Source: Bacillota bacterium (GTDB lineage Bacteria > Bacillota > Clostridia > Christensenellales > SZUA-584). From it: a DNA stretch of 64,000 nucleotides. Both the position numbers and the translations under genes were made by a program. Within the stretch, counting starts at the first letter, position 1, and every line of letters starts with the position of its first letter. The notes under the pieces were generated by a model. It made no database searches, was not told the origin of the DNA, and saw only the letters and a list, made by a program, of their open reading frames with translations. This document shows positions 1 through 7,885 of the stretch, one piece after another. The DNA lies in the NCBI GenBank assembly GCA_023408075.1, contig JAEYKW010000025.1, positions 280,503-344,502 of the forward strand, read 5' to 3'.

Positions 1-252
1 GGGCTCACATTTGCTCGCGCCCGAGAAGATCATACGCACATAGCATTGAGCCTTGGCATCCGACTGCGGAATGGCATTCAGCTTGGCCGCAAACTTATCC
101 CACTCTTCTTCCGAAAAGGCGCTTAAGCAGTTTTGATTGAGACGTGTGATGTAAAAAGGTTCGCCAAGTTCGACTCTAAGCTTGGCTGGCACTGCGAGCC
201 GGCCCTTTTCGTCGACGCTATGGAAAAAACGTCCGATCAGCGATCCTTGCAC
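1..252 (-). CDS. mraZ: Transcriptional regulator MraZ (5' part; gene runs off the left edge)
   Basis: The first 84 codons encode the N-terminal half of MraZ: GRFFHSVDEKGRLAVPAKLR is the typical SpoVT/AbrB-like fold with the DxKGR..P.K signature, followed by FYITRLNQNCLSAFSEEEWD. The start is GTG at 250-252, preceded by GGAGGAGA a few bases upstream. MraZ is the nucleoid-associated regulator at the head of the division and cell-wall cluster (mraZ-rsmH-ftsL...), so that cluster should continue off the left edge of the window. The leader holds repeated GTGGG-like boxes, the known MraZ operator, which implies autoregulation. The C-terminal repeat of the protein is not visible. Identification is by motif and is firm; only completeness is limited by the window edge. 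Confidence 0.93.
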   Translation of the reverse strand, partial: MQGSLIGRFFHSVDEKGRLAVPAKLRVELGEPFYITRLNQNCLSAFSEEEWDKFAAKLNAIPQSDAKAQCYVRMIFSGASKCEP

Positions 253-332
253 TGTCTCTCCTCCGGCAGCCTTATGCCTCGTCAGACATTTTTGCCGCCC
301 CCAACGGGGTTATAGGGTGTGGCTTCTACTCT

Positions 333-380
333 TCACCACTTTATGAGTTTTCCTCACCATTCTTACCCACTTTTCCCCAC
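333..380 (-). promoter_or_regulatory. MraZ operator: 10-bp-spaced GTGGG-type boxes
   Basis: Read on the minus strand, GTGGGG (374-380) and GTGGGT (364-370) are followed by the variants GGTGAGG (about 352-360) and AGTGGTG (333-340), in step with a 10-bp period, one position being degenerate. MraZ proteins bind direct TGGGN repeats spaced about 10 bp. A possible -10 (CATAAT, 384-389) lies directly upstream of the first box; no good -35 was seen. Confidence 0.75.
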
Positions 381-520
381 TTGATTATGACTATTCGGTA
401 TTGAAGCCGTAATTCCTTCTTAATTCTGAATATAATTTCAACTAAATTTTTATAATTGTAGCCTGTAAAAGCGGGTTATACAACATGTGGTGGAGAATGT
501 ATGTTTGCCCGAACGGGCGT

Positions 521-550
521 TTGCATAAGCAGTGTAAAATCAGGTATACT
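521..550 (+). promoter_or_regulatory. Sigma-A-type promoter for the gene at 629
   Basis: TTGCAT (521-526), an 18-bp spacer and TATACT (545-550). This gives a leader of about 70 nt before the start codon at 629. Confidence 0.6.
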
Positions 551-628
551 GCCGAAAACGGGCGGCGGCGCATTTTAGCTTGCAGTCCGGGCACCGTGCG
601 TATAGAATTGGTAACAGGAGGAATAACG

Positions 629-1279
629 ATGAAAAAGCAAAGCGACCCTATTGATGTGCTCGACGATGAGCTGATACCATCCGAAAGCCGTCAGGAGCCT
701 GTGAATAAAAAATTAAGGCTGACTATCGGCATTGCGGCGGCCCTGCTGATCTGCGCGTTGGCTGTGGCTCTGCCCTCGCTGCTTCAAGCGGCCGTCCCTC
801 CCGTTGGAGCTGAAAACGCTGCCACCCCGGGGCAGGCGCAAACGTCTGCCTTGCCCGCCGGAAATTCGGAACTGGCCGTCACCGTCTACGCAGTTGAATG
901 GAAAGAGACTGTATTGCAGCCGGACGTGACAATCGCGCTCAACGAATACTCCCCCTTGCAAAGCAGTGTGCCCGGTTTGCCCTTCATTATCACCGCAGGC
1001 GGCGAGGATTTGGGCAAGGACAGCATACGCGTTGATGTGAATGCGGGCAGCCTCATCACATGGAACCCGCCCGATTACAGCGTGAAGCAGCGCGGCAACA
1101 CTTATGTGGTGTCCTCCGGAGATACGGTATATTGGTCGCCGCTCGATGCGCAGGGTGATGCAATCGGTCAATGTCAAATGACCGTCACCGCGTTCGACAG
1201 CGAGAATCAAGCGCACGCCGTGACCATTGCCATCAGCCAGACGTCGGATTACAATTACACGGCGGAAATCAAAAAATAA
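629..1279 (+). CDS. Membrane-anchored extracytoplasmic protein of unknown function
   Basis: A 216-residue protein starting at ATG 629, chosen because it follows ACAGGAGGAATAACG; an in-frame upstream ATG at 485 has no ribosome binding site and lies before the likely promoter. Residues about 1-30 are charged and cytosolic, a single hydrophobic segment (IGIAAALLICALAVALPSLL) spans about 32-52, and the rest is an exported domain rich in Thr, Val and Gly with no recognised family. It looks like a surface beta-type domain, possibly Ig-like, but this is inference. It is monocistronic, divergent from mraZ, and ends in a GC-rich hairpin. No enzymatic motif is seen. Confidence 0.7.
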   Translation: MKKQSDPIDVLDDELIPSESRQEPVNKKLRLTIGIAAALLICALAVALPSLLQAAVPPVGAENAATPGQAQTSALPAGNSELAVTVYAVEWKETVLQPDVTIALNEYSPLQSSVPGLPFIITAGGEDLGKDSIRVDVNAGSLITWNPPDYSVKQRGNTYVVSSGDTVYWSPLDAQGDAIGQCQMTVTAFDSENQAHAVTIAISQTSDYNYTAEIKK

Positions 1280-1280
1280 A

Positions 1281-1300
1281 CGGAGGCCAATCGGCCTCCG
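1281..1300 (+). terminator. Hairpin after the 629-1279 gene
   Basis: CGGAGGCC and GGCCTCCG form an 8-bp perfect stem with a short loop immediately after the stop codon. There is no T-run, so it may act as a stability hairpin rather than a classical intrinsic terminator. Confidence 0.5.
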
Positions 1301-1317
1301 CCAGAACGTGTCTTAAG

Positions 1318-1440
1318 GCTTCCCCTATGAGGGGAAGCTGTCGCCGCCAGGCGACTGATGAGGTGTTCGTATGCACAGCTTCTGACCGACACCTCATCCG
1401 GCGCTGCGCGCCACCTTCTCCTCAAAGGAGAAGGCTTTTC
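1318..1440. repeat. Family A modular palindromic repeat, copy 1
   Basis: Four hairpins in a row: GCTTCCCC/GGGGAAGC, GTCGCC/GGCGAC, long arms TGAGGTGT/ACACCTCA flanking a variable centre, then GGCGC/GCGCC and CCTTCTCCT/AGGAGAAGG. The same modules recur at 1651, 1811 and 16985. There is no coding capacity worth calling. Confidence 0.8.
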
Positions 1441-1463
1441 TCTTAAACAACGCCTTTCTCATC

Positions 1464-1565
1464 AAGTGGAGCGAAGCGACGCCTATTCGGTGCATTGTAT
1501 CCCATGGCCAATCGCTTTTAACCATGGGATTCCTCTTCCGCTCATGCATCATCGGAATGACACTT
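1464..1565. repeat. Family B palindromic repeat, copy 1
   Basis: Contains GGAGCGAAGCGACG on the left, the core TCCCATGG...CCATGGGAT, and CTCTTCCGCTCATGC...CGGAATGACA on the right. The same order of blocks occurs at 24147, 36842, 56250 and 63881. Confidence 0.75.
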
Positions 1566-1650
1566 GTTGCTTTTCAGCATACTCACGGAGGTCCATTCCT
1601 CCGTCTTTTATTTGTGACTGAGGAAGGTGTTCACCGCAATTGATGTAAAG

Positions 1651-1718
1651 CGTTTTTGACCGACACTTCATGCGGCGCTGCGCGCCACCTTCTCCTCAAA
1701 GGGGAAGGTTTTTTTATG
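1651..1718. repeat. Family A repeat, half copy
   Basis: Only the right half of the family A unit is present: GACACTTCAT, the GGCGCTGCGCGCC hairpin and CCTTCTCCTCAAAGGGGAAGG, followed by a run of seven T. On the plus strand this last hairpin plus T-run could terminate transcription. Confidence 0.7.
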
Positions 1719-1810
1719 TCCGGCACGAATATGCGCATGCAAATAAAAAAGGAGGCGAAGCAGCCTCCTCAATATTCTGATGAATTTTACAGTCCCCGCA
1801 GGGGGTAACT

Positions 1811-1905
1811 CGGGAGCTGTCGCCGCCAAGCGACTGATGAGGTGTTCGTATGCACAGCTTCTGCTTGCCACCTCATTCCGCGCCACCTTCTCCCCGGCAA
1901 GGCAG
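1811..1905. repeat. Family A repeat, degenerate copy 3
   Basis: GAGCTGTCGCCGCCAAGCGACTGATGAGGTGT matches copy 1 with few changes; the right half (CCACCTCATTCCGCGCCACC) is shortened. It ends just before the stop codon of the lipoprotein gene at 1915. With the copies at 1318 and 1651 it fills most of the 635-base gap 1280-1914, which holds no credible gene. Confidence 0.7.
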
Positions 1906-1914
1906 CTCCTTATT

Positions 1915-2298
1915 TTAGAAACCATATCCCGCATCATACTGTTTTAGTTCGCCCGGAATATCCGTGACGCCGACCGCCTTATACAGCATAGGCGAATCCA
2001 TCATACCGCTTATCAGCATATCGCAAATCCATTGATCTGGGTCATAGCCTTTAACAGTGAAAATCACGGAATCGGCGCTGTCCTCACGAACGCCGATTTT
2101 TTTGTCAAGCAAATCTTCATCGCACGCACCAAACGGGCGGTAGGTAACATCGTCGATAGTTATTTCAACACAGTTCAGTTCGTCATTTTCTGCGACTTCA
2201 TACTTTGGCAGATTGGAATCATCTTCTTTCTTTATCGCGCAAGCGGCAAGTGATAACATCATCGCCACGAGAACCAAGAGCAAAATATACCTTTTCAT
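1915..2298 (-). CDS. Small lipoprotein of unknown function
   Basis: A 127-residue protein starting at ATG 2296-2298 (MKRYILL). This start lies nine bases after GGAGG, whereas the alternative ATG three codons upstream touches the GGAGG directly. The signal peptide ends in a lipobox, LSLAAC, giving a lipid-anchored Cys near residue 20. The mature part (about 105 residues) is acidic with no recognised domain; it contains four Cys after the lipidation site region that might form disulfides. It is flanked by repeats on one side and by the DUF4956 terminator on the other, so it appears monocistronic. Confidence 0.75.
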   Translation of the reverse strand: MKRYILLLVLVAMMLSLAACAIKKEDDSNLPKYEVAENDELNCVEITIDDVTYRPFGACDEDLLDKKIGVREDSADSVIFTVKGYDPDQWICDMLISGMMDSPMLYKAVGVTDIPGELKQYDAGYGF

Positions 2299-2412
2299 CA
2301 AGCACATCCTCCGTTAACGCACGGCATTTCTCTAAGCACCGGTATTGATTTTGCCGCTTATTTATCACTTTTATAAACAAGCCGGGACAGCATACATCTG
2401 TCATTCAGCGGC

Positions 2413-2449
2413 AAAAAACCACAAGCGGCGCAGTCAAAAACTGCACCGC
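2413..2449 (-). terminator. Intrinsic terminator of the VTC-DUF4956 unit
   Basis: On the minus strand a stem of about 10 bp (GCGGTGCAG...CTGCGCCGC, 2425-2449) is followed by a T-rich tract including TTTTTT (2413-2418). It lies 66 bases after the DUF4956 stop codon. Confidence 0.8.
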
Positions 2450-2514
2450 CTATATACTTCCTTATTAGCCCCGCCCCAATGAGGCGGCTTATCATCTTAT
2501 TAAGTGACAGAGAT

Positions 2515-3186
2515 TTATGAAACCACGTCGCCCTTGTAGCTGATCAGCGACGCATTGTGCACGCCCGGAATGGCCGAGAACGAATCGATCATACCGGCTT
2601 CACTCTCTCTCAAGTTCATCTCGATGGTCAGCTCAATCGTGCCTTCCGAAACGATCTTGGATTTCAGCTTGCCGGACGGCAGCTTGCGCAGCACAGCCTG
2701 TACCTCTTTTTTGCTCGCCTCGTCAAACCGAAGCACGAGCATGAACGGCAGGTTCTTTTTGGATTTGAACAGATTCCAGACCAGCAGGAATACGCCGATG
2801 ACCGCCGACCCAACCAGCGCTTCCGTGTAGAATTGAGCGCCCAGCGTCAATCCGCACGCGATAGCCCAGAACATGAATATCGTATCCATGGGGTCTTTCA
2901 CAGCCGTTCTGAAACGCACGATGGACAGCGCGCCGACCATACCGAACGACAGCGCAATGCTGGACGCCACCACCATGATGATCAATGAGGTCACCATCGT
3001 CAGCATGATCAGGGAAGTGCCGAAGCTTTTAACAAAAATCACACCCGAGAACGTCAGCCTATAGATTAAATACACAAAAAGACCAAGCACAAACGCAAGA
3101 ACGACCGTTACAAGAATACCTTCAAGCGACACATCGCCTTGCATCTGAAACTTGTCTAATATACTTTTCTTAACGACATCACCCAT
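2515..3186 (-). CDS. DUF4956 domain-containing membrane protein
   Basis: A 223-residue protein. Residues about 22-145 contain four or so membrane segments, with the conserved stretch ALSFGMVGALSIVRFRTAVK between them that marks DUF4956. Residues 150-223 form a soluble cytosolic tail (FMLVLRFDEASKKEVQAVL...) that looks like an ACT/ferredoxin-like sensor domain; that fold is my inference. The gene follows the VTC gene by 13 bp with TAGGAGG in the gap, so the two are co-transcribed. DUF4956 genes are known neighbours of VTC and CotH genes, but no biochemical role is established. An ion-channel or transport function coupled to the VTC partner is possible but unproven. Confidence 0.88.
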   Translation of the reverse strand: MGDVVKKSILDKFQMQGDVSLEGILVTVVLAFVLGLFVYLIYRLTFSGVIFVKSFGTSLIMLTMVTSLIIMVVASSIALSFGMVGALSIVRFRTAVKDPMDTIFMFWAIACGLTLGAQFYTEALVGSAVIGVFLLVWNLFKSKKNLPFMLVLRFDEASKKEVQAVLRKLPSGKLKSKIVSEGTIELTIEMNLRESEAGMIDSFSAIPGVHNASLISYKGDVVS

Positions 3187-3199
3187 TTAATAGTTCCTC

Positions 3200-4372
3200 C
3201 TAATCAAACTTTCTGCATAATACATATTTTGATATGGCGCTTCTGTGCGCCGCATTCACATTGCTGAGTATCATCCGAATATATTCGGGCAGATAACGGT
3301 CGAACTTGACCTCAAGCACCATCATGCCCTCATCGAGCGCCGGCATCGTCGGCGCCAGCGGATTGAACACATCCTTAAGCCACAACCCGCCCCTTAAATC
3401 CTTATCGAATGTGATGCGGACGTTTTCGAGTGATGACACAAATGCTTCGCGCCAATAGTCCACAATCACGCGCGGCCTTAATGAGTTGTTCTTCATCTGG
3501 ACATAGATTTCATTCGCAAGCGGTTCCGGACGCCCCTCAAGCACACTGCAATCTCCCGCAATCAGGCGGTCGCTTTCGTCGCGCGTGAGACGGATGCTGA
3601 CCTTGGAGATGTACTGCCCTTGCTTGATCTTTTTTTCAAACCGGATGACGTTGTCGCTGTAGTTATAGAACCGGATACGGTATTTGCACCGTTCGTCGTA
3701 GCCCGCAATTTTTTCCCTGACTGCCGTTTCATACACGTCGTCAAAGTAGACGCTGCGGATATGGTAATGCCCGTCGTCGTTCGCGTAGCGGTCCACCGCA
3801 AGCAGCGCCTTGATCGTATTGCGGAGCAACACATAGTCGTGATAGTTGATATAGAATTTAAGCTCATGACGGAAGCTCAGCTTGCCGTTCGGTGCCGTTT
3901 CCTGCAGGTAATCGGCATCGTGCAGATCGGTACGCGACAAATGCTCCGCCGGGCTGTATGTACGTTCGCCGTAGCGCTGCTGGGGCGCTCTGGCCGTCTC
4001 TGCAAACTGAAGATTTTCGGGCTGCGGCGACGGTTTTCTTCTCGGCGCGGTCTTAACCGGTTCTCTCGGCTTGGGCTTTTGCACCGGCATGTCATCACCG
4101 AAAACATTGAGCTCGGCCGCTGGCTGCTGCCGCGTGCTGTTGTAGCGGCTGGCGAGCGCCGCGCCGCGTTTGTCGGCCTTTTTCGTTTTGGATGCGGCAG
4201 AAAAAACGCTGAGCTCAGCAGCTTTGGGTGCTTGGTGCCTGCCCTGTGAGACGCTTCGGGTCAAACTGCTGTTTCGGCTGAAATCCTGTGACGACAAAGG
4301 CTGAATGTCTTTGCGCTTGGCAATCGGCGTTTGTTTTTTCAGTTTTCTGAAGATGTCTTCATCCCGTGCCAT
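3200..4372 (-). CDS. VTC-domain (polyphosphate polymerase-like) protein with long N-terminal tail
   Basis: A 390-residue protein. Residues about 165-388 form a VTC/triphosphate-tunnel domain: the strand pattern FRHELKFYI, the YHIRSVYFDD motif, KYRIRFYNYSDN, RFEKKIKQGQYISKVS and the final VLEVKFDRYLP carry the alternating charged residues that line the tunnel in polyphosphate polymerases. Residues 1-160 are a low-complexity, Lys/Pro/Gln/Ser-rich tail with no domain, unusually long for the family. No membrane segment is present, so it is probably cytosolic, perhaps tethered by the DUF4956 protein. It has its own promoter (4495-4523), yet lies directly downstream of cotH. Activity (polyphosphate or another nucleotide-derived product) cannot be decided from sequence. 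Confidence 0.88.
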   Translation of the reverse strand: MARDEDIFRKLKKQTPIAKRKDIQPLSSQDFSRNSSLTRSVSQGRHQAPKAAELSVFSAASKTKKADKRGAALASRYNSTRQQPAAELNVFGDDMPVQKPKPREPVKTAPRRKPSPQPENLQFAETARAPQQRYGERTYSPAEHLSRTDLHDADYLQETAPNGKLSFRHELKFYINYHDYVLLRNTIKALLAVDRYANDDGHYHIRSVYFDDVYETAVREKIAGYDERCKYRIRFYNYSDNVIRFEKKIKQGQYISKVSIRLTRDESDRLIAGDCSVLEGRPEPLANEIYVQMKNNSLRPRVIVDYWREAFVSSLENVRITFDKDLRGGLWLKDVFNPLAPTMPALDEGMMVLEVKFDRYLPEYIRMILSNVNAAHRSAISKYVLCRKFD

Positions 4373-4494
4373 ATTCCCTTATCCTTTGAATCCACCGCCC
4401 GCATGTGCGAACGGTACGGATTGATATCTGTCTCTTGGCTTCATGGCTGTCATCAACAGCACATTGTTAAGCTTGTGTTAAATAATCTCGAATG

Positions 4495-4523
4495 ATTGTA
4501 TCATGCTCATAGTCAAAAGACAA
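4495..4523 (-). promoter_or_regulatory. Promoter for the VTC-DUF4956 pair
   Basis: On the minus strand: TTGTCT (4518-4523), a 17-bp spacer ending in TGA, and TACAAT (4495-4500), which also makes an extended -10. It lies between the CotH stop and the VTC start, so the pair can be expressed without the CotH gene. Confidence 0.65.
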
Positions 4524-4593
4524 CACTTTTAGACTCATATTTCCATTATAACCCAACGGCATCTGATTGCCGTTTTCACAGCCGAGTTGCGCT

Positions 4594-7500
4594 TTAACCG
4601 AAAAGGCTGCTCATCTGCTCGTCCGACAGATTAAAGCCGCTCTTCATCTGCTCGTCGGAAAAATCGAAATAGCCGCGCAGTGTGGATCCCGAAATGCCGA
4701 ACATGCTCTTGAGCTGCTTGAGAACTTCATTCGGGCGCTTTTTCGCAAACGTACGCATTAATTCCACAGAATCTTCCCACTTTGTTTTGGTATCGGTGAA
4801 TTTCGCGCGCTCCGCCGGCATTTCCGAAGCCACCGATGCCGCCACCTCATCAATCACGCCGATCAAATGGTCGGAGGTGTAGAAATTCTCCATAGACCAT
4901 GCGAACCGCTTCAAAAACGCTTCCCGCCACGGCTGGTACGACAGCAGCGCGTTGAACATCGTGGACCCGCAGACGTCGCTGGCCCTGCGACGCGACAGCG
5001 TCGGGTGGTCCGGCTTGTTGAACGACCAGCACATATCGTAGAATATCTGCTTCCACTTGCCGCCCGGCACCTGATAGAACTCCATATTGTAATAGTCGGA
5101 GTTTGCGAGATATATCTCATGGATGATGAAATCCATGAAGCTGTCGGTATCGAGCTCTGCCGCCACGTGATCGAAATTCTCTTTGACGGACATATCATGT
5201 GAGGACGCGAATTGCAGCAGCGCTTTGTATCCCTCGTTGGTACCGTTGATCAGATGCCTGTCATCGTCGCTCGTGCCCGAGCCGACGATCATATTGATGC
5301 TGTCCGGGTCCGCCACATTCTCATGCTGGGCCACAAAGTTTGTGGTGCGCTTTTCTTCCATGAAATAAACGCCCCAGTACTGGCCGTTCAGATACACCAC
5401 ATAAGTTTTATAGCTCTGTGTTAACGCGTTGGTCTGGCCGCCGATCAGCTTTAATATCACCGCTTCCTTGATCTTTGCATACCACTGGTCCTGGCCGCCG
5501 CAGCGCAGCACGAGCGATTTGTATTCGGTAAACGGCAGGTTCTCAAAGAACGGGTATTTCATCATCCCTTTGCCGTATTGACTGCGCGCAATCAGCGCGA
5601 ACGATTTCTGCTGGTTGTCGCGGCTGAAGCCGCCCTGTATGCGAATCGCCACATCCTGCCCGAATACCGGCTTGCCGTTCTCGTCAAACATTTCAAACGA
5701 CGCGGCACGCTCTGATTCCTTGCCCCTTTTCAGGTAGTTCGCCACCTCATAATGGTCCGTAGAGTCCTGTATCAACACAGGGTTTGGCCCCAGCATATAA
5801 ATGCCCGTCTGCGTGTTAAACAGATCGTCGGGGTTGCATGCGAGTGAAATGACAGGCAGCGTGTGCGACGCGCCGATGACATATGTCGCCGTCGTTGTGC
5901 CGCTGTCAAGAAAACCGTCCCGGAATGCGCGCGCGCGGATGAGCCCCGTAGCGCTCATCGGAATGGGGCCGGTATACGTTGTGGAGCTGGCGGTGGGCAC
6001 AGTGCCGTCGGTGGTGTAATGTATCGTGGCCCCCTGCGTGGCGCACGAGAGCGTCACCGTCTGAGCGGCATCGTAGCGGCCTGCCGGAATATCCGGTTTC
6101 GGATCGGCCACAAAGCCGCTGCTCGGGTTTGCATTTGCTGTGCCCGGTGTCGGCTGCGTAAAATAAAGAATACCGTCCTGCTGCGCCATTCTGCCGACCG
6201 AGAGTCCGCGCGGCAGCGTATCGATGTTGAGCTTATCCTGCAAAACGCCCTGATTATTAAAAAGAGCCAGAACTTCTCCGCCTGCGCTCAGCTTAAATGA
6301 GGTATGCACATAGTTTTTTTTTATGGTTTGATCGTTCGCGAGGCCGGATGCGAGCACCGTGTAGTACTCTCCCGGCGCGAGCGTTTTATCGGGCAGCCGG
6401 AACTTGCCCGGATTGCCCGTGTTGTCCGTCAGCCCGTAGCCCGCCAGATTTATGGCCTGGCTGCCTCGGTTGTAAATCTCAATCCAGTCGTAAGTTCCGC
6501 CGTTATCCTCCACGAGGTATTCCTGATTGGAGGCCATGACCTCACTGATCACGATATCTCCGAGCGCCACCGGGTTCGCGGTGATGAACTGTTGGTTGCC
6601 TTCGTCCGTATTCGCGTAGCCGGGCGACGGCTTGCTGCTGAGCGTCCATTCGCCCGTATAGGCGCTGCCGTCAAAAGTCCGCACATAGGCCATATCCGCC
6701 TGCGAATCGGACACCGTGACCTGGTCGAGTATCAGGCCGGTCGGCGTCGCGAGCGTGATCACTTCGTTGAATGAAGAGATGCCAAAGCTCGTATGAATGG
6801 CGCCTTTTTCCAGGTCAGTCCCCGCACTGTCCTCCCCGGATGCGAACACGACCATATAAGCGCCCGGCTGAATCGTCACATCGGGGAACTTCCAATCCAA
6901 TGCGTTCTGCGGATCGTCCGACAGCCCGTAATTAAGCAGGCTCACCGGCTCCGCACCCGCGTTATAAATCTCAATGTAGTCGTTGTAAACGCCTTTGTTA
7001 TCCGTCAGCGTCGTCTTGTTGGCTGCCATCACCTCGGTGATCAGCAGTGTGGAATCAGCCGCATAACGGCTCGCCTGAAACGCCTGTGCGCCGGCTTCAT
7101 CATTGGAATACCCCGGCGTCGGGCTTTCCATCACCGCCCACGTGCCAGTGTCAGTCGCGGGCCGCCCCATGGACACATTCTTGGCCTGATCCTCATATTC
7201 CACTTCGTCGGCAATCGTTCCCGCCGCATCCATCAGGTATATGCCGCCGCTGTCCGCGCTAAGCTTAAAACTCGTATGCAGCACACCGGCCGGGTCCGTC
7301 TCCGATTTGCCGGATGCAAACACCACAAGATAACCGCCCGCTTTGAGCGTCACATCGGGAAAAGGCCATTTGACAGCCGTTTTGTCATCCGAAAGCCCAA
7401 GGCCCGAAAGGCTGATATCCGTGCTGCCCGGATTGTAGAGTTCGATCCAGTCGCTGTTGTCGCCCTTGTCATCAACAAGGCTTCCGCCGTTGCTGGCCAT

Positions 7501-7644
7501 AAACTCATTGATAATCACGCCTGACGGCGCCGATGGAGCGGCTTGCCCATCCGGTGTCTTTTGTTCGGTTTGCAATAGAAAATATATACCAACGCATAAA
7601 GCCGCTATTAACACAACGGCTGCTAAACCTTTAAATGCTTTCAA
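4594..7644 (-). CDS. CotH-kinase family protein with three lamin-tail domains
   Basis: A 1016-residue secreted or anchored protein. The start is TTG 7642-7644, ten bases after GGGGAG; an upstream GTG runs into a stop. Residues 1-25 are a signal anchor. Three lamin-tail-like beta domains follow (about 38-160, 192-335 and 360-500), each with an INEFMASNG / ITEVMAANK / ISEVMASNQ opening and DWIELYN / DYIEIYN / DWIEIYN. A chitobiase-like segment (IHYTTDGTVPT, about 515-590) precedes the CotH kinase-like domain (about 590-1000), with FSRDNQQKSFALIARSQYG and IFYDMCWSFN. The usual DxD motif of the family reads D-M-C here, so the second Asp is Cys. CotH proteins in spores phosphorylate coat proteins, but extracellular LTD-CotH fusions are uncharacterised. 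It is the first gene of the CotH-VTC-DUF4956 cluster. Confidence 0.9.
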   Translation of the reverse strand: MKAFKGLAAVVLIAALCVGIYFLLQTEQKTPDGQAAPSAPSGVIINEFMASNGGSLVDDKGDNSDWIELYNPGSTDISLSGLGLSDDKTAVKWPFPDVTLKAGGYLVVFASGKSETDPAGVLHTSFKLSADSGGIYLMDAAGTIADEVEYEDQAKNVSMGRPATDTGTWAVMESPTPGYSNDEAGAQAFQASRYAADSTLLITEVMAANKTTLTDNKGVYNDYIEIYNAGAEPVSLLNYGLSDDPQNALDWKFPDVTIQPGAYMVVFASGEDSAGTDLEKGAIHTSFGISSFNEVITLATPTGLILDQVTVSDSQADMAYVRTFDGSAYTGEWTLSSKPSPGYANTDEGNQQFITANPVALGDIVISEVMASNQEYLVEDNGGTYDWIEIYNRGSQAINLAGYGLTDNTGNPGKFRLPDKTLAPGEYYTVLASGLANDQTIKKNYVHTSFKLSAGGEVLALFNNQGVLQDKLNIDTLPRGLSVGRMAQQDGILYFTQPTPGTANANPSSGFVADPKPDIPAGRYDAAQTVTLSCATQGATIHYTTDGTVPTASSTTYTGPIPMSATGLIRARAFRDGFLDSGTTTATYVIGASHTLPVISLACNPDDLFNTQTGIYMLGPNPVLIQDSTDHYEVANYLKRGKESERAASFEMFDENGKPVFGQDVAIRIQGGFSRDNQQKSFALIARSQYGKGMMKYPFFENLPFTEYKSLVLRCGGQDQWYAKIKEAVILKLIGGQTNALTQSYKTYVVYLNGQYWGVYFMEEKRTTNFVAQHENVADPDSINMIVGSGTSDDDRHLINGTNEGYKALLQFASSHDMSVKENFDHVAAELDTDSFMDFIIHEIYLANSDYYNMEFYQVPGGKWKQIFYDMCWSFNKPDHPTLSRRRASDVCGSTMFNALLSYQPWREAFLKRFAWSMENFYTSDHLIGVIDEVAASVASEMPAERAKFTDTKTKWEDSVELMRTFAKKRPNEVLKQLKSMFGISGSTLRGYFDFSDEQMKSGFNLSDEQMSSLFG

Positions 7645-7701
7645 GGCTTGTACACTCCCCGCCTAAAAATAACACAACCACACACATGAATAACAGAACT
7701 G

Positions 7702-7730
7702 ATTTTACCACGCATTTTACCAAAAAACAA
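7702..7730 (-). promoter_or_regulatory. Promoter for the CotH-family gene
   Basis: Minus-strand TTGTTT (7725-7730), a 17-bp spacer ending in TGG, and TAAAAT (7702-7707). The TGG adds an extended -10 element. Confidence 0.6.
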
Positions 7731-7806
7731 CCGACCGGCCCCACAATTCCAATTTCTTTCACATAATCGGCGAACGAAGCGAACACGATAAATGACAAAT
7801 CATAAT

Positions 7807-7855
7807 AAAAAAGCGCCTCGCCCCAGCCCGCATATGAGGCTTAGACGAAGCACTT
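7807..7855 (-). terminator. Terminator of the zinc-ribbon gene pair
   Basis: On the minus strand AAGTGCTTCG (7846-7855) pairs with CGAGGCGCTT (7811-7820), using G-U wobbles, and runs into TTTTTT (7807-7812). Confidence 0.7.
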
Positions 7856-7885
7856 TGATGTTTTGTTCCGTTTTTCGGGCCGTTA

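Noticed and set aside
133..315. Plus-strand open frame over the mraZ gene
   Set aside because: It is the antisense of mraZ and its leader; the minus-strand product matches MraZ clearly.
485..628. Longer start for the 629-1279 protein
   Set aside because: The upstream ATG has no ribosome binding site and precedes the promoter at 521-550; the ATG at 629 follows AGGAGG and the added residues look non-natural.
1358..1937. Short ORFs in the repeat patch (both strands)
   Set aside because: They follow repeat palindromes, have no start signals and no recognisable products.
6304..7524. Long plus-strand open frames opposite the CotH gene
   Set aside because: High GC and codon bias of the real gene produce long antisense frames; no ribosome binding sites or domains.
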